Notes: a model not told the origin generated them from the sequence alone. DNA of 64,000 nt from Telopea speciosissima (GCF_018873765.1 NC_057923.1:60568593-60632592); one strand, 5' to 3'; numbered from the stretch's first letter, positions 22,076 through 35,174 are shown. Made by a program: numbers and translations.

Positions 22076-25000
22076 TTATCTGTATTCCTCTGGAAGGCAG
22101 TATCCAGTCATAACTATTTTGTCAGCAAACATCTTCCCGGTCTTTGGCATGACATGCCAGTGCAGTGTTAAGTTGAATTCTTTCCCCCGGAGGTTGCTTC
22201 CCTACATAATTATGAGAGAGAGAGAGAAAGAGAGAGAGAGGAAAATATCAGGTTGTGCTCAGTGAAAAGGAAAATGACCAACTTATGATGATGACATGTA
22301 ACCTGATCCGCAAAACGATATTTGTTTGTTGTGTGAATCCAGAACTTTGCATGCTCTTTAGATGGTATAATACCATCCCACAGTGAAACCTGTTCAATGA
22401 AAATGTCAAGATCCAATTAAAGCATTGCACCGCGTTTTTCTGCACCAGAAAACTTAACGGGAAAGGAGTGACTCTATTCGCATGTTGTTCAGTAAAATAT
22501 CTACCCTTGTAACACTTTTTACTGCAGTTGATGACTTAAAATGCCTGCAACTTTCCTGTTCTTGAAAAACTCTGTATTTTAAGCTCCTCGTACTAGACTA
22601 CTTTGTTGACACTGAAGAGGAATCAATCATAAAGTATGCAATCTTCAAAGAATACCAACTAAAGAGTGTATATACATGATGACCCAGCAGCACATGATTA
22701 AGGTGGTTATCATGACTTTCCAAATGCCAGATCAATACACCCTAATGGTATGCTATTATGTCCATCAGTATCTTCACTAAATAAGTAATATCAACCACAG
22801 ACGAAGACGAGATGCCAATCTTGGCTTGTTGGTAAGGTGTCCAGCTGTCAATAGCAGAGACCAGGGGTCTATGGAGTTAGGAGAGATGTCAATAGCACAA
22901 CATGCACATATTTTAACCTTTATGTCCAGCACAAAGTATGTCAATGAAAGGCTGATTCAAGAAACTTCCATAGTTGTCAAAGAAAGGTCAAAGCAGCTCT
23001 GATTTTGCTACAGTACAAACTGCAAACTCTAGATATATATCCAGTAAGATGAAGCAAAACTTACTTGATTCAGGGAATTCTGTGGGGTTTTATACTCAGC
23101 AGCTAAAAACACAAAAACCTGCATTTATAGAGACAAGTAACCAATCAGATTGTAGGTTAAATGTTTAATCAACTTCTCACCCCACAGTGTTTGAAATACA
23201 TGAATCAACATCTGACCAGCAAAACAAAATGTTTTTGGCATCAATTCAATAAAATGTAAAAGAGAAAATAATTAATCACTAAATGAAGTAATTTCAAATA
23301 TTAAAGGAACACACACAATTTACACCAAAACAATTTACACGGAGTACTTGGGATGACAGAAAATGGAAATTAGCAGAGAACATTTTCACTTGCTACTGTC
23401 TGACTTTGTGAATTTTCCAAAGATATGTCAGACAAGGCTTGATCGTAGTAATTGGAGAATGAACAAGGAATTGATGTTAGGCAAGGACTACATGGAGGTT
23501 CTCACTCAGGTGAAGAACTACCAACAGATGAGGGGTGGGGGGAAGGGCAGTGACCGGCCAACAGTAGGCAGCATGCTCTCAGAATTCTATAGTCCTAAAC
23601 TCACGTCTAGGTCCCAAAATCAATCTATAGGGTAAAACTCGTTGAAACGAAGGACTTCCTGACCAACTTAGAAACTAAACAACATCAGAAAAAAGGCTAA
23701 ACTTCTGGATAACATAACAACCAAAGTACTATTTTTCAGTAACTACAGAATCTAGAAGGACCATGATTAGTCGATCTGTATCTTGTTTGCCTGTTGGTAA
23801 TAAGGCCTACTGGATTGCATAGGAATGATAATAAGTAGGGGTGGGGGTCTAAAATTTCTTCAGTAAATCCAAAATGTCTAGCATCCATACAGGTTTGCAT
23901 GTGACTCAAATTTGCATGGAAGTAAGACATACTCCTACCTTGGAAGTTAACTAAGCAAAACCAATTATTTAGTTACTCCATATGTTCAATCGACTATATT
24001 CTCTTTGAGAGCTCTTGGAAAAGATTACTACAAGTTTCACATAGTTTCCGATGATTATGATCATTCAGCAGGATAAGTTATAAGGAGGCAAGGAGATCTC
24101 CTAGGTATTGCCAATTGAAAAGTGGTTCACAACGCTCTGTAACATAGGCCGAATGTGCAGGCATGTGAGATGGTACAGCATCTTTAAGTATATATGTTAT
24201 AGCAAAAAAAAATAGAGACAAATCAACAAACAATAAAGTCACATAACTATGCTATTTAGACTGGCTAACCTGTTTTGTGTTCCATGTAAACATCGATTGT
24301 AAATTGGCAGATATATTCAATGTCAAGCTGACCTGTATAAAAGAAAATTAAACATGTAACTTTGAATTGGATTTGAAGCCATTGCACCCATAAAAAAATT
24401 CAAGGATGAACCAGTTCAAATGATCACGATGAACCCAAAACATGGGAAATAAATAACAAGGATCAATATAGAAAGGAAACCAAACAACAAACAGTATCTT
24501 GAGGGACCTTTTTAAAGCCCATAATCATCAGGCAGACTCCATAGTCAGGTACCATTACGTGATTACGATCATGCTCTTTTTGTTTATTAAATCCAGATTT
24601 GGTAATTCAAATGTTGGCAAAATAATTCCATAAGTGATCATATGATGTAACCCTAGCTAGCTTCATGTACCTACAATTGAATCCCAATAGGAAACTTAAT
24701 ATACCTTGCCCATGTAAACAACCATTTTGGGAATGAGAGATGGGCAAATCTTATAAAATACAAGAGATTGCCAAAAACTCAAGAGACACACAAGGAACCC
24801 AAAACCGTGGAGCTCTCCCTCCCTCTCCTAGAATCGTTTTCTCCCTCTCCCTCTCTTGGTGTTTGATCTTTGAGAAAATCCAAGGCCTTGTGTCAATAGT
24901 ATAGCTGATCAGAATATAATGCACAGTAAATCACTCAATTATGTCAAATGAATATGGTTGGTATCAATATCAACTATACAGCTAAAGAAGCCCATTAGAA

Positions 25001-27191
25001 ACCCTACATTAAAGATGTGACTGTGAAAAGATAATCATGCAATTGATGGTCCCAAGTCCTCATAAAGGGCAATCAGTATGTCCTTCAGAATTCCTACCTT
25101 CAGACACCAAGAAGGTAAGGTGAGAAATCTTTTCAGATGGCCAAAGAAGCAGAGGCTATGCGCTACCAATACAAGTACAATATTGTTTCAGTTATTGCTG
25201 TTTCCATGAGGCCACCATTATGTAGAACTTGTTAGTTGTCACCTTGCATTTAAATTAGAAAAATGATTTGTGGGAAAACAAAAGCATTGGTCCATCAATC
25301 TCTACATATACAGAATAGGCTTAGATTTTATGAAAGGCTGTTGTTCAGGGAAAAATATAATGTGAGGGCTTTGGGCAGGAGCCAAGGGTGGCGACTTCCG
25401 ATTATGGGGTGCATGTGTGGAAGTGAACCATTTGATAAGTATGTTTTTAATGCTAAGTGGGTAGTAGGAGGTGCGGAGAGGGTTAGAATAGGGAAAGCTG
25501 ATTGTACTGGTAGGGGTTGCTTTTGTGTTATGTGTATTATTTTATACCAAGTTCTTGAGGAAAGAGGTCGCCAATGAGTATTTTTAAGGAGGAGGATAAG
25601 GTGATATGGAGTGTGGATTTTAATAGAAGAAGGTTAACATACTGTAATAAAGGAGTTTGAATGGATGCCCGGCTTGTTTGAAGAAGCGCAGGTGGTGGGG
25701 CTAGGAATGGTGATTGTAAATGGTCTCTAACTAAGTATGGACTTTTTCCTTTAGCTCTAAACATGGACATTTTATTGTGGAAGGTACTGCTGTCTCGGAT
25801 TTGAAAAATAGTGTGAGGAAAGCCAATTACTCCTTGGGTTGAAGCATTGTGTGGATAGTGGTCCAAGATCTAGTATTGACACGTGTTTCTACAATCTAAG
25901 GGAATTAATCTCAGTAGCAGATGCATAATATGCAAATGCAATGTGGAGACTGGTCTACATCTCTTTGTCGAGCACAGTGTTGCCCCTCAGGTATGATTTC
26001 ATTTTCTCAAAATGTGCAGGTTTTTTGCCAAAACCAAAAGATTTAAACGCTATTTTTCTATCCTTGCTGAATCATCATTTTCTGGAGAAATGTTTGATTT
26101 TGTTGAAGATGGCATCCTTTTGCAATTTGTTGGGGTAGGTTTGAATAGGTAAGCTTACTGCATGTACATGATATTTCAGCTGTAGTAAATGAGAGGTTCA
26201 GTCTATTCTCTCTGAAAGTCTGAAACTGGGGTGGGGATGGGGAAGAGGTTAATTGTTGGGATTTGCCGGGTTTGTTTTAATGGAGGGAAGGTAAATTGTT
26301 GGGATTTGTCGGGTTTGCTTTGTAATGTGGGGGTATCTTTAAGAGGAGGTAGGTTACTAGGTTTTGATGGACCGCAGCTGTGATTGGTTTGGTTGCTTCA
26401 TTGGCAACCTTACCAATGAATTTTTTTCTTTCTCGCAGCTTCTTATCCGAAACGGAGAAAAGAAGAAAAAAATGTCAATTTTAACTTTCTGATTAAACCA
26501 GAGAATTGAACGAGTTATTACTAAAAATAAAAATCACCAAGAACCCACTAGAGTCTAAATTCAACATCTTCAGTCTTCCATGTGAATCAGCTTCCATATT
26601 CATATAAAAATCCAGCAAGCCACGAATTTACAGATCCCAATTAGCTAAAAACTATACCGAAGAATTGCCTGATCCTCTGAAAACCTGAAAAATTCTTCAA
26701 GGCATTTACCGTTCTAAAGCGTGACCTAGTGCGGATTTAAAGTATTTTAGATATCCCCAGGCAAACCCTAATTCCTTACGCCAAAAAATAATCTGTTGAT
26801 GAAAAGAAAGAAAGAAGAAAAAGGAATAGGAAAAATGAAACTAGAGGAAGCAAAAGAAAGGGAAGTATTACCTCGTCGTTACCGTTTGGTTGTTTCTGAA
26901 ACCAGTTTATGTTCAGTACCTGTAAACATCAAGAGGTTTTTAATTAGACCGTTGAATTCAAATCAGATCACAGGAGACAAGATTGAGAGAGAAGGATCGA
27001 GATTTGCAGTGGAGAGGAGGGGGGGTGGGGTGGGGGTAGGAGGAGAAGTGTAATTCAGTCTTAACCTGGACATCGGCTGTGGGAGAGGGGAAGTTGAGAT
27101 TGTCAGAGAGAGAGGCCATTGTGCAAATCACTGCCAGGATCGTCACTGCAAAAGTCAGCAAGGCGTTCGCTCGATAACCGAATGAATGCAT
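22076..27191 (-). CDS. SPC3: Signal peptidase complex subunit 3 (SPC22/23), six exons
   Basis: The minus-strand exons are 27191-27066, 26919-26872, 24332-24270, 23118-23065, 22389-22303 and 22201-22076. All introns are GT-AG and lie in phase 0, and the joined product is 167 residues, the length I know for Arabidopsis SPC3. It begins [20 protein letters not shown], a single N-terminal membrane anchor (about residues 10-27). The lumenal domain continues [16 protein letters not shown], then [20 protein letters not shown], then [18 protein letters not shown], then [20 protein letters not shown], ending LPEEYR. The protein is a non-catalytic but essential subunit of the ER complex that removes signal peptides. 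The gene is intact. Its 2.5-kb intron 2 carries a LINE fragment. The surrounding introns show no other coding signal. Confidence 0.96.
25370..26110 (+). mobile_element. Degenerate LINE fragment inside SPC3 intron 2
   Basis: On the plus strand, antisense to SPC3, a stretch like the region downstream of LINE reverse transcriptase is readable: [20 protein letters not shown] near 25430, then at about 25910-25990 [20 protein letters not shown]. The latter matches the zf-RVT pattern C-x2-C-x-...-H-x3-H of plant LINEs. Stops and frame changes are frequent. No poly-A tail or target duplication was found. Confidence 0.55.
26239..26330. repeat. Two-copy tandem duplication
   Basis: GGTTAATTGTTGGGATTTGC followed by CGGGTTTG is repeated once as GGTAAATTGTTGGGATTTGT followed by CGGGTTTG, within about 90 bp in SPC3 intron 2. 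Confidence 0.55.
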
Positions 27192-28638
27192 TCTGTCTCC
27201 TCCTCTCTCGCCTTCTCTCTCGCCGGAAGACAGAAACGTTACAGAAGTCGACCTTTCTTCGGAAGGGAGGAGGAAATTGATAAAATGTTTTAAAGGTTCC
27301 CCTTTTTCGTTTTTGTTCCACAGAAGGCCCCTGCGGTTACACAAAAGCACAATTTACCGTCGGGGAACGAGAGGATAAGAATGGGACTGCAAGACCAATC
27401 AAGTGAAAGGAAAGAGCATCTTCAGGACAAACCTTGAGGCTTGAGTGGTCTTTGGGATACTCATAGATATGATGTAATGACGTGGCAGGGCCAAAGATTT
27501 ACACGTTTTTAGCATCATCCTCTGCTGATGTGGGAGAATTTAACCCAATGGGCTTTCGTCAAGTAATACCAATGACAAACAGAGGGGTTGTTAAACTGAT
27601 GAGTAAGCCGTCCAGCCAGGCGCTGACCACCGTCAAAAGTATATAAGTTGACTACGTTTTGACCGAAATGCAATCTTCTCCAATTCTTTAAAACGTGGCA
27701 GTACAACAGTGCTAGGTGGAGATATCAACATCTGATAGTTGCTGCATCCAACCATCCATATCAATCAGCTATAAGAATTGTCTCATTTAATAATGAGACT
27801 GGTCGATTGTAGGCAGAGCGGGTTAGATCCGAGAGGGTTTTTCTGGTTCCGATACCAAATAAGCACTCTTTGAAGGAACTATTGGATTTGGAAGGGAGTT
27901 ATTATAGAATTTTAGGCTTGACCAAATGAGACTCTCAGCCGGATCTGTTGGTATGGAAAAAATTTGGCTTCAACCATGTTCCTATTGCCCCCAATAATAG
28001 GCACCAACTTGAAATAATTCCTTTCCCCTTTGGATTCATACTTATCCCTTTGGGTTTTAATATTTTTTTAAATATCTTCCAGGATTCTATGTCCACGCCT
28101 ATGGCCTATGACTGGGGCAACAAGAACATGGCTACAACCCGGGCAGCAGCCAAGTTTTGTTCTCTTGGTATAGATTTCAAGCATATCCTATTAGGAGATA
28201 ATGTCGACATTTAATATTTTAAGCACATAAGCATTAATTAAGTGCCAGAATATTAAGAATTAAGTTATAGTACCCCTTGAGAAAAAATATTGAAGGCCTT
28301 TATATAAGCATCAACACTAATACACACTTGAGGACCAACACTAGTGATTATTGATCTTTTATTGATCGAAATGATGAAATTTATATACAACCATAATAAA
28401 GTCAGCCTTCTCTCAACTTAATGGAGTGGATTACATGAATCCAAACAAAGAAAGTAGGAAAAAACTGTGATCTAAACAACAGAAAAACAAAAGAAAGGAA
28501 AACGACAAATGGAAGATAGAAAAATAAAAGAGAAATGAAAGACGAAAGATTATATTTTCAATCCACCACCACTAGATAATATATATGGTGAATTAGTTAT
28601 TCTTTTGGGTTTATGAATATAATTGCTTGTTCTAAGCA
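27192..28638. other. SPC3 upstream region and downstream flank of the first 7S globulin-like gene
   Basis: No gene was recognised. 27192-27360 is probably the SPC3 5' leader and promoter. 28230-28638 is probably the 3' untranslated region and flank of the gene that follows on the minus strand. Confidence 0.45.
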
Positions 28639-29961
28639 CTAAGCAGAGGAGGTGAAGTTAAAGTTGGCGCATGTGGTTTGCCTAAAGAGCAGAGATGAAC
28701 TGAACCCAAGCTTTGAATTGGCTAGATTGAACTGCAACAGGTTGTCTTCCAACTGATACCCACCAATCACTATAGATGTCCTGGGATTCGACCCTCCATC
28801 CATGAACCCAAGACAGAGCACATTATTGCCCACCTGAACCATCGAGTTTGCCCCAAAGATCCTCCAGTACACATTCTCGCTCTCCAACACCAAATCGATC
28901 GTCGGCACCGCCGGTCCAACTCGTGTGCTACCGACGTTCTGCGAGCTAAAGCACACCCCAAATGGTGACACAGCCCCAACTCTGGTGATGTTCCTGGCCA
29001 CCGCCGCCTTAATGAAAGCCTTTGTAACGGCTTTATAAATTGATGTCTCCATCACGGTGTATGGATTGACGGTGCTGATCTTGGTCCCACCGTAGCCATC
29101 ACTGCTGTTGATGGACAACAAGGATTTGTTGAGTGGTACAGCATTGCCGCTGACATTGATGGAGTTGACTCCGATGAAGTACTCCGCGGAAGCATCACCT
29201 GATGAGTAAGCCGATGCGGTGCTGACGGGGTTGATGTATAGTTTGGTGTAGATGAGATTCGTGGAGGCATCAACGTTCTGGAGGAATTTATAGGGTCCAC
29301 TACCGAAGAATAAGACACCGTTGGATGAGGTGGAAGACGAGAGACAGATAGCGAATGTCTTGTTGAAGCTAAAAGCGGAAGCGAACTGAGAGGGTAAGGA
29401 GATGCGGGTTCGACCCAATCCAGACATTCCTTTTGCGCCGCTGGCGAGGCCTTCCAAGAGGGAGGTAGGGGCGCAAGCGAAGAGGAATTTAGATACGGTC
29501 ACCACCCGACCAGGGGTGGATCCATCGGTGGATTGGATTGAAATCACGTCAGAACCGAGTTGTCCGGTGGTGGCGGTGCGAGTGACGGTGTTGTCTATGA
29601 TGACACCGCAGGTGTTGTTGTTGCAGCCGGGCTTAGGAGCAGAATAGCATTCGCTGCACCCGAGGGAATTAGCGAGGGAGCATTGGGAGGAGTGGCAACG
29701 AGCCGGGTAGTAAGTGGATGAGTTGTAACCTTGATCGCAATCAACCCATAAGGACTGCCCTCCCAAATCGACGACGACAGTGACGGACACGAGTGGTGTC
29801 CTCTGGTTGATACGGGTGAGGTATTGGAGTGTGGAAGCATCTTTGGAGATAGGAAGGACCAGTGCCTTGGGGCGGAAGGAGTGTTTTGCGTTGGACAGAG
29901 AAGCGAGGAGCAGCACAAGTAGAGAAGATGAGAGCAGGAATTGGAGAGAAGGAGGAGCCAT
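28639..29961 (-). CDS. Basic 7S globulin / EDGP-like aspartic-peptidase homologue 1
   Basis: Intronless, 440 residues, with a start in good context (ACCATGGCT). Residues 1-25 are a signal peptide, so it is extracellular. The fold is pepsin-like (family A1, TAXI_N and TAXI_C halves). The first active-site loop keeps the Asp but reads VVVDLGGQSLWVDC (D65) in place of DTG/DSG. The second reads KISTVNP (residues 294-300) with Ser for the Asp, so proteolysis is not expected. Cys-rich blocks CHSSQC, GCSECYSAPKPGCNNNTC and the C-terminal RQTTC match EDGP, basic 7S globulin and TAXI xylanase inhibitors. Those bind microbial glycoside hydrolases or small peptides. A TATA-like ATTATAAAAAG lies about 45 bp upstream (30003-30012). 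It is the first of three paralogues within 9 kb. Confidence 0.95.
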   Translation of the reverse strand: MAPPSLQFLLSSSLLVLLLASLSNAKHSFRPKALVLPISKDASTLQYLTRINQRTPLVSVTVVVDLGGQSLWVDCDQGYNSSTYYPARCHSSQCSLANSLGCSECYSAPKPGCNNNTCGVIIDNTVTRTATTGQLGSDVISIQSTDGSTPGRVVTVSKFLFACAPTSLLEGLASGAKGMSGLGRTRISLPSQFASAFSFNKTFAICLSSSTSSNGVLFFGSGPYKFLQNVDASTNLIYTKLYINPVSTASAYSSGDASAEYFIGVNSINVSGNAVPLNKSLLSINSSDGYGGTKISTVNPYTVMETSIYKAVTKAFIKAAVARNITRVGAVSPFGVCFSSQNVGSTRVGPAVPTIDLVLESENVYWRIFGANSMVQVGNNVLCLGFMDGGSNPRTSIVIGGYQLEDNLLQFNLANSKLGFSSSLLFRQTTCANFNFTSSA

Positions 29962-30001
29962 GGTTTTTTGTTTCCTACTTTAGTGTGTAAGGCTTTTCTT
30001 T

Positions 30002-30013
30002 CTTTTTATAATT
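30002..30013 (-). promoter_or_regulatory. Probable TATA box of 7S globulin-like gene 1
   Basis: Read on the minus strand the site is AATTATAAAAAG, about 45 bp before the ATG. That implies a very short 5' leader. Confidence 0.4.
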
Positions 30014-30839
30014 TGCATTCTACACCGACGCGGGAGTACGTCAAGGAAGGCGACTCTGTTTACGAACAAGGAAGATGAGGAGGGGGGGTGTTGAGAGATA
30101 AAGTTTGACTTTGACTACCAGATACACTATGAGTGGATGAAGATTATTGACTTTACACGTGTGTGATTGTTTGTCTAGTCTAAAGATTGAGCTGGCGAAT
30201 GGAAGGGACGTCGGAACCATTATCTAATAATCTAATACTATATTATATATTATGGTAAAGCAGCTGTAACGGGAAAAAGAAAGTCTTGTCTCATCTGAAT
30301 CACAATGCAAACTTTGTAAAACCTCAGATTAGATAGACTTAGCACGTGGTGGGTTTCGGTGGACATGTGGGCCTCTCGGAGTGATAAAATCTATTCTGTA
30401 AGAATATTTCATCTGAACAGCTATAAATCGTTCACGTGCACTCACGTAACATGATGATTTTTTATTTTTTTCGGTAAGAACATATAACGTGATCACCACT
30501 AGGCACTAGCTATCAACCCCAAGGCCCAAGCCCGCCTTAATTAAGAACAAAAAACAAGAAACACAAAAGCCAAGCCTAGTGATCATGACCTCTGCATTTG
30601 GCGTTACTTTTGAATTTTGAAGATGTTATCTATTGAGGGATGTGGGCAAAGGAAGTATGTGAATCTTAAGATATTATTATATGGGGCTGGGGGACATTTA
30701 AATTTGAATGGTTGTATTGAGTTGAATGAAGAGAACGGGATGCATAATTAGTCAAGATCCAGGTGCTAATATCTTAATTAATTAGTTTAACTATTTACAG
30801 TTGAGATTTGAGAATAGGAGACTTTTGTCATCGAATGTT

Positions 30840-31740
30840 ATGAAACCAAAACCCATAGCCTTTGGGGTAGAAAAGAATATGGCATATGAGAAATTGAGAA
30901 GATGAGATAACACTCAATAGGTACTTGTTGAGCACAGGATGATGTAGTGTTTGTGATAGAGTAGGAAGTATGGGGGATAGATCTCATTCTAGCGCTCACG
31001 ATCTTCGAATCTTCAAGGTAATGAAAACCCCAATTACAACAAAGAAGAAGAGCAAACAATGAAATTTGATTCATAAACTTTAAGATGATCTTATTTTGTT
31101 CCAAATGATCTTAATATAATAAGGGTCAGATTACAAAGCAAAAGAAGATCTTAAAAAACAAAAAAGGAAACGAAATAATATAAGAAAATAAAATAGGAAA
31201 CTAATATTCCTAAATCATGCACAAAACTTTGGAGGTTGCATTCACCCCTTGAACGTGCAAATTTGGCTTCGAAATCTCCGTCCAATGAATAAATCCATTG
31301 AATAGATTGTAGAGAACTGACTAATGTTTCTGAAAATGTATTATGGCTCTCGTAACTCCGCCTTAGCAAAAAGTTATGACCCTCGGAAGTTAAGCTAGAA
31401 AATTAATATCTTTGGTCTGATTGGATGGATTTCTGCCAGTCCAATTGATTTAGGATCTCTTAAAAAAATCTTCTCCACATCAGTACCTCCCACTTGTGAA
31501 AAACTCGTCCTCGAGTTATGATTTGAATAAAATGGTGTCGTAGGAGAGAAGTACTCATGCAGATCCACAACATTGAAGGCCTTCAAATGTTGGAAGGAAG
31601 ATCCAATACATAAGCATTGTCATTACTTTTCTGCAGAATCCTGTAAGGCCCATACTTCTTATGTTTTAGCTTAACAAAGGGACTGTCTAAATGATATGCC
31701 TATAAGTTTATTAAGAACTTAAAATCCCCTTCTTCTTTTT
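30840..31740 (-). mobile_element. Ty3/gypsy retrotransposon fossil, 3' end
   Basis: Read on the minus strand, 31395-31690 shows the end of a gypsy polyprotein: [20 protein letters not shown], then FNVVDLHEYFSP and HNSRTSFSQVGGTDVEK. The nucleotide text AACTCGAGGACGAGTT is typical of the pol end of this group. About 550 bp of non-coding, LTR-like sequence follows to about 30840. LTR edges and target duplication could not be fixed. The element is broken, with several breaks in the short visible part, and looks old. Confidence 0.6.
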
Positions 31741-33003
31741 TTTTATTGTAACTTGTCTTATTCTCAAAATAATTTGAAAATAACTTTTCATTATGTAACT
31801 ATGGTAGCAACAAGAACAACTAATAATGACACCAACTATTACAATATTAGTGGTGATTGGTGAATGAGATTCAAAATGATTATGTAGATTTCTTCTATAG
31901 TTTCTTGAGTTGCCATTTCTCATGCAACTTTGGTGCCTATTTTCGAAATACTTTGCTTTCTTCATAAAGAGGTTCATTTTTGAAGACATAGATTAGTTCA
32001 CTCTGGAGTCCAATCACTCCTAAATTTGGGGTTCAGATCGATTTCATTGTTTAAGGTTAAGGTTTCATGGATAATGCTTATATTCAAGGTTCATGATTTA
32101 AGAGTGAGTTAATATTTTAAAGTTTAGGGATTAAGGCTTAACCTTCTAGTATTTAAGTTTGAGATTTTTTTAAAGTGTCAAATTATTTGTAATCTTACTC
32201 TTTTGCCCTTCTAATATAACATGTTTTTTTTTCCTTTAATTTTCAATGAAACAAATCATGCCAATCCACATGTGTACTCGAATAATATGCAAGACAATGA
32301 TAAGTCATTTTGTAATTAATTTTACAACCTGTTAAATTTTTGAGAATAAGATAAAAGATAATCAAAAAATATGTCAAATTCTAAATACAACAATAAAGAT
32401 GGTTTTATATTGTTTTTTGACAACGATGAATAGAAGGTTATAAATGGTGAGAACCTTGGAACTGGGCAGTTGAGATCTATTTATGCAATCAAAGAAAAAC
32501 ACAAACGAAATGACTGCCTCACATTGAAACACATGGCGGGATGAAATGACCACCCTCGCGATTAGACACATGGAGAGTGAAATGATCGACTTGCACTCCC
32601 ATGAAATGTGAAATGATGCCCCTATTGATGCTTCCACAGTGCTCCCATTGGCTCGCGCAAGGGCCATTCTCCCCCACGAGAAACACTTCCCCAAAATCAA
32701 TTTTAGAATTTTTTAGTTTTTTGGTTAAACGACTGAAGGTGGTCATATATATTACCCATCTCTTGTATTGGTTTGAACCTTTAAGCAATCCAAGTATTTG
32801 AGTGCACCATCTTTTTCCCTGTTTAATATTATAAGAAAACACCATCAGGTAGAATATTGGGTCTGATCAGATTGGCCCAAAAAATTAACCGTTGCCATTC
32901 CAGAGGAGGCTTGCTAGAACATACGATACAAGATAGTTCATTCTATTGATACAGATTACAAATCCTTTTTGGATTGAAAAAACCAAGAAGAAGAAGAAGA
33001 AAA
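31741..33003. other. Intergenic, nothing recognised
   Basis: AT-rich sequence with small unmatched open frames. 32940-33003 is probably the 3' untranslated region of the next gene on the minus strand. Confidence 0.4.
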
Positions 33004-34332
33004 TTATCTTTGATATGAGGATCCTCCAGGAGAGGGAGAGCAAGTTGTTTGTCTGGTCAATAGTGAGGAAGAGAAGCCTAATCTAGAACTGGCAAGATCA
33101 AACTGTAAAAGATTATTCTCCAACTGATATCCCCCAACTACGATCGAGTTAATGGGTCTCCATCCCCCGTCCAGCATAGCCAAGCAAAACACATCCTCCT
33201 TTACCCTCACCATTGAATTTGAGCCCCAAATTCTCCAATACACCATCTCACTCTGCAACACCAGATCAATGGTCGGCACTACCGGCCCTGTTCTGGCACT
33301 AACAATGTTTTTTGAGCTGAAGCACTCCTGAAAAGGTGGTACAGGTGCTACTCGAGTCATATTAAAGTTGTTGATCGCTGCTTCACTGAAAGATTTTGTG
33401 ACAGCAACAAAGATAGATGTTTCAATTGTGGTGTATGGGACAGCTGTGCTTATCTTTGTTCCTCCTCTGCCTTCTCCATCTATCGATAGCAAAGATGAAT
33501 TCAACTGTACAGATTTTCCATTGATCGTGATCGATTTCACTCCGATGAAGTAATCGGCGGAGGGATCTGGACCTGCAACTCTCCGTTCATTAGAATTTGC
33601 CGTGATCAGTGGAGTGTACATCAGATACTTTGAGGCATCCATGTCAGATTGCAACATGTACGGCCCATCACCGAAAAAAATAACACCTTGTGAAGAGGAA
33701 GGCGGCAAGCAGATGGCGAATTTCCGGTGGAAGTCAAAGACTGCAGCAATTTGCGATGGAAGTGAGATTCGGTTACTTCCAAGGCCTAACATTCCTTGGG
33801 CGCCGCTGGCCAGGCTACTCAATAACAAATTTGGGGCACAAGAGAAGAGGAATCTTGTGTGGGCGCTAGCGTTGGATGGGTATGTGAAGTGAAGGATATC
33901 TTCCACAAGCTCCCCAGCTGATGCCTTGTGGGATATGGGGTTTTGTGGATATAAATGACAGATTTCATCGTCTTTGTTGTTGTTGTTGCTGTTGTTGCAG
34001 TTGCAGAACCCACCTCCGGTAGTTCTGGCGGCAGAGCATTGGATGGAACGGCACCGGACAGGGAAGTAGGATTGGGAGACGAAGGTGGAGTGGCAGTCAA
34101 GCCATAAGAAAGGACCTCCAACATCTAGAACCAGCTTGAGGGAGATAGGTGGAGTACCTTGAGCAATGTGGTGGGTTATATACTGGAGAGTGCTTTCATC
34201 TTTCCAGATAGGAAGGGGTAGAGAGTCTGGAGCGGCAGATTCTCGTCGGGCTTCGGAGAGAGTGAAGAGGGATAAGAGGAAAAAGAAGAAAAGGGTTTGA
34301 AGAGTAGGGGTGGTGGTAGCAGTAGTAGCCAT
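33004..34332 (-). CDS. Basic 7S globulin / EDGP-like aspartic-peptidase homologue 2
   Basis: Intronless, 442 residues, start in CCATGGCT context. A signal peptide covers about residues 1-28. The first active-site loop reads KLVLDVGGPFLWLDC (D70), keeping Asp but not the DTG/DSG triad. The second loop reads TKISTAVPYTTIETS, with Ser where the catalytic Asp should be. An Asn-rich insert (CNCNNSNNNNKDDE) between the Cys-rich loops is peculiar to this copy. The C-terminal half keeps PVVPTIDLVLQSEMVYWRIW and RLGFSSSLLTRQTTC. By family it is a secreted, non-proteolytic inhibitor- or receptor-like protein. It lies on the same strand as copy 1 and head-to-head with copy 3, 1.8 kb apart. Confidence 0.95.
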   Translation of the reverse strand: MATTATTTPTLQTLFFFFLLSLFTLSEARRESAAPDSLPLPIWKDESTLQYITHHIAQGTPPISLKLVLDVGGPFLWLDCHSTFVSQSYFPVRCRSIQCSAARTTGGGFCNCNNSNNNNKDDEICHLYPQNPISHKASAGELVEDILHFTYPSNASAHTRFLFSCAPNLLLSSLASGAQGMLGLGSNRISLPSQIAAVFDFHRKFAICLPPSSSQGVIFFGDGPYMLQSDMDASKYLMYTPLITANSNERRVAGPDPSADYFIGVKSITINGKSVQLNSSLLSIDGEGRGGTKISTAVPYTTIETSIFVAVTKSFSEAAINNFNMTRVAPVPPFQECFSSKNIVSARTGPVVPTIDLVLQSEMVYWRIWGSNSMVRVKEDVFCLAMLDGGWRPINSIVVGGYQLENNLLQFDLASSRLGFSSSLLTRQTTCSPSPGGSSYQR

Positions 34333-35174
34333 GGAATGGAGTAATCGAAGACGAAAGAATGATGTGAAGTGAAGAATCGAAGAAGAGAAGAATGAGATGA
34401 TAAGTAGGAAAGATTAAGGAAGAAGGAAGAGAACCTTTCCACCTCAGCAGAACAATAAATAGATAAGGACTTTGACGCTTTCTCCATTCCCAGCGGTCCA
34501 CTTAAAAAATGTTGAATGGTTTACTCGTATGCCGTATATCCAACTGGGAGATTCTTATCACGTGTTTATCACTTTGGTTTGGACTTTTAAAATTTTTTTT
34601 TTTATATGATATGTAGCTAATACCTACCTAATCTTTCCTAAATCTTACCAAAGTCCCGAGTCAAGATCATCGTTGGAACTTATCCGGTTCAGCTGGTTGG
34701 TCGAAATCGAAACAGGTATAGTATAGCGATGGGAACAGGAACAAAAGTATCTGGTTCAACAATCGCCCTCAAACCCTTTTTTGTCTTTTATTTGAACAGG
34801 AACAAAATTATCTGGATTGCATTCCAAACACAAACACAGCCTAATTGTACATGTACTTTTAGGCATTCCCTAAATTTCCCTCTAACAGTGCAATTGGTCG
34901 GGTTGTACTAGATTCTTTTAAAACCCCAGTCCAACCCAAAGTTCCCTTAATTCAGCCTATACCCAGCTTTGTCTGGATCAACTTGGATGGGCAAGGCCGG
35001 GTTGGCCTGATTGACCCTAGCTGCCTCTAAGTATTGTTCTAAAGAATTGACCAAAAGGTGTATTAGATCTATATCATTTATATGTAACTATGCATTGTAC
35101 TATTGTATTCTACTAAATTATTAGATATATAATTTACCCCCAAAAAATTATTAGAAATATATACTATTATTTTA
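34333..35174. other. Upstream region of 7S globulin-like gene 2
   Basis: The gene 2 leader and promoter are probably within 34333-34500. A direct repeat of CAGGAACAAAA occurs about 60 bp apart (34735 and 34798). No gene was recognised. Confidence 0.4.

Noticed and set aside
22815-22880. Possible SINE (GGCTTGTTGGTAAGG resembles an A box)
   Set aside because: No B box at the right spacing, no tail and no target duplication, inside SPC3 introns.
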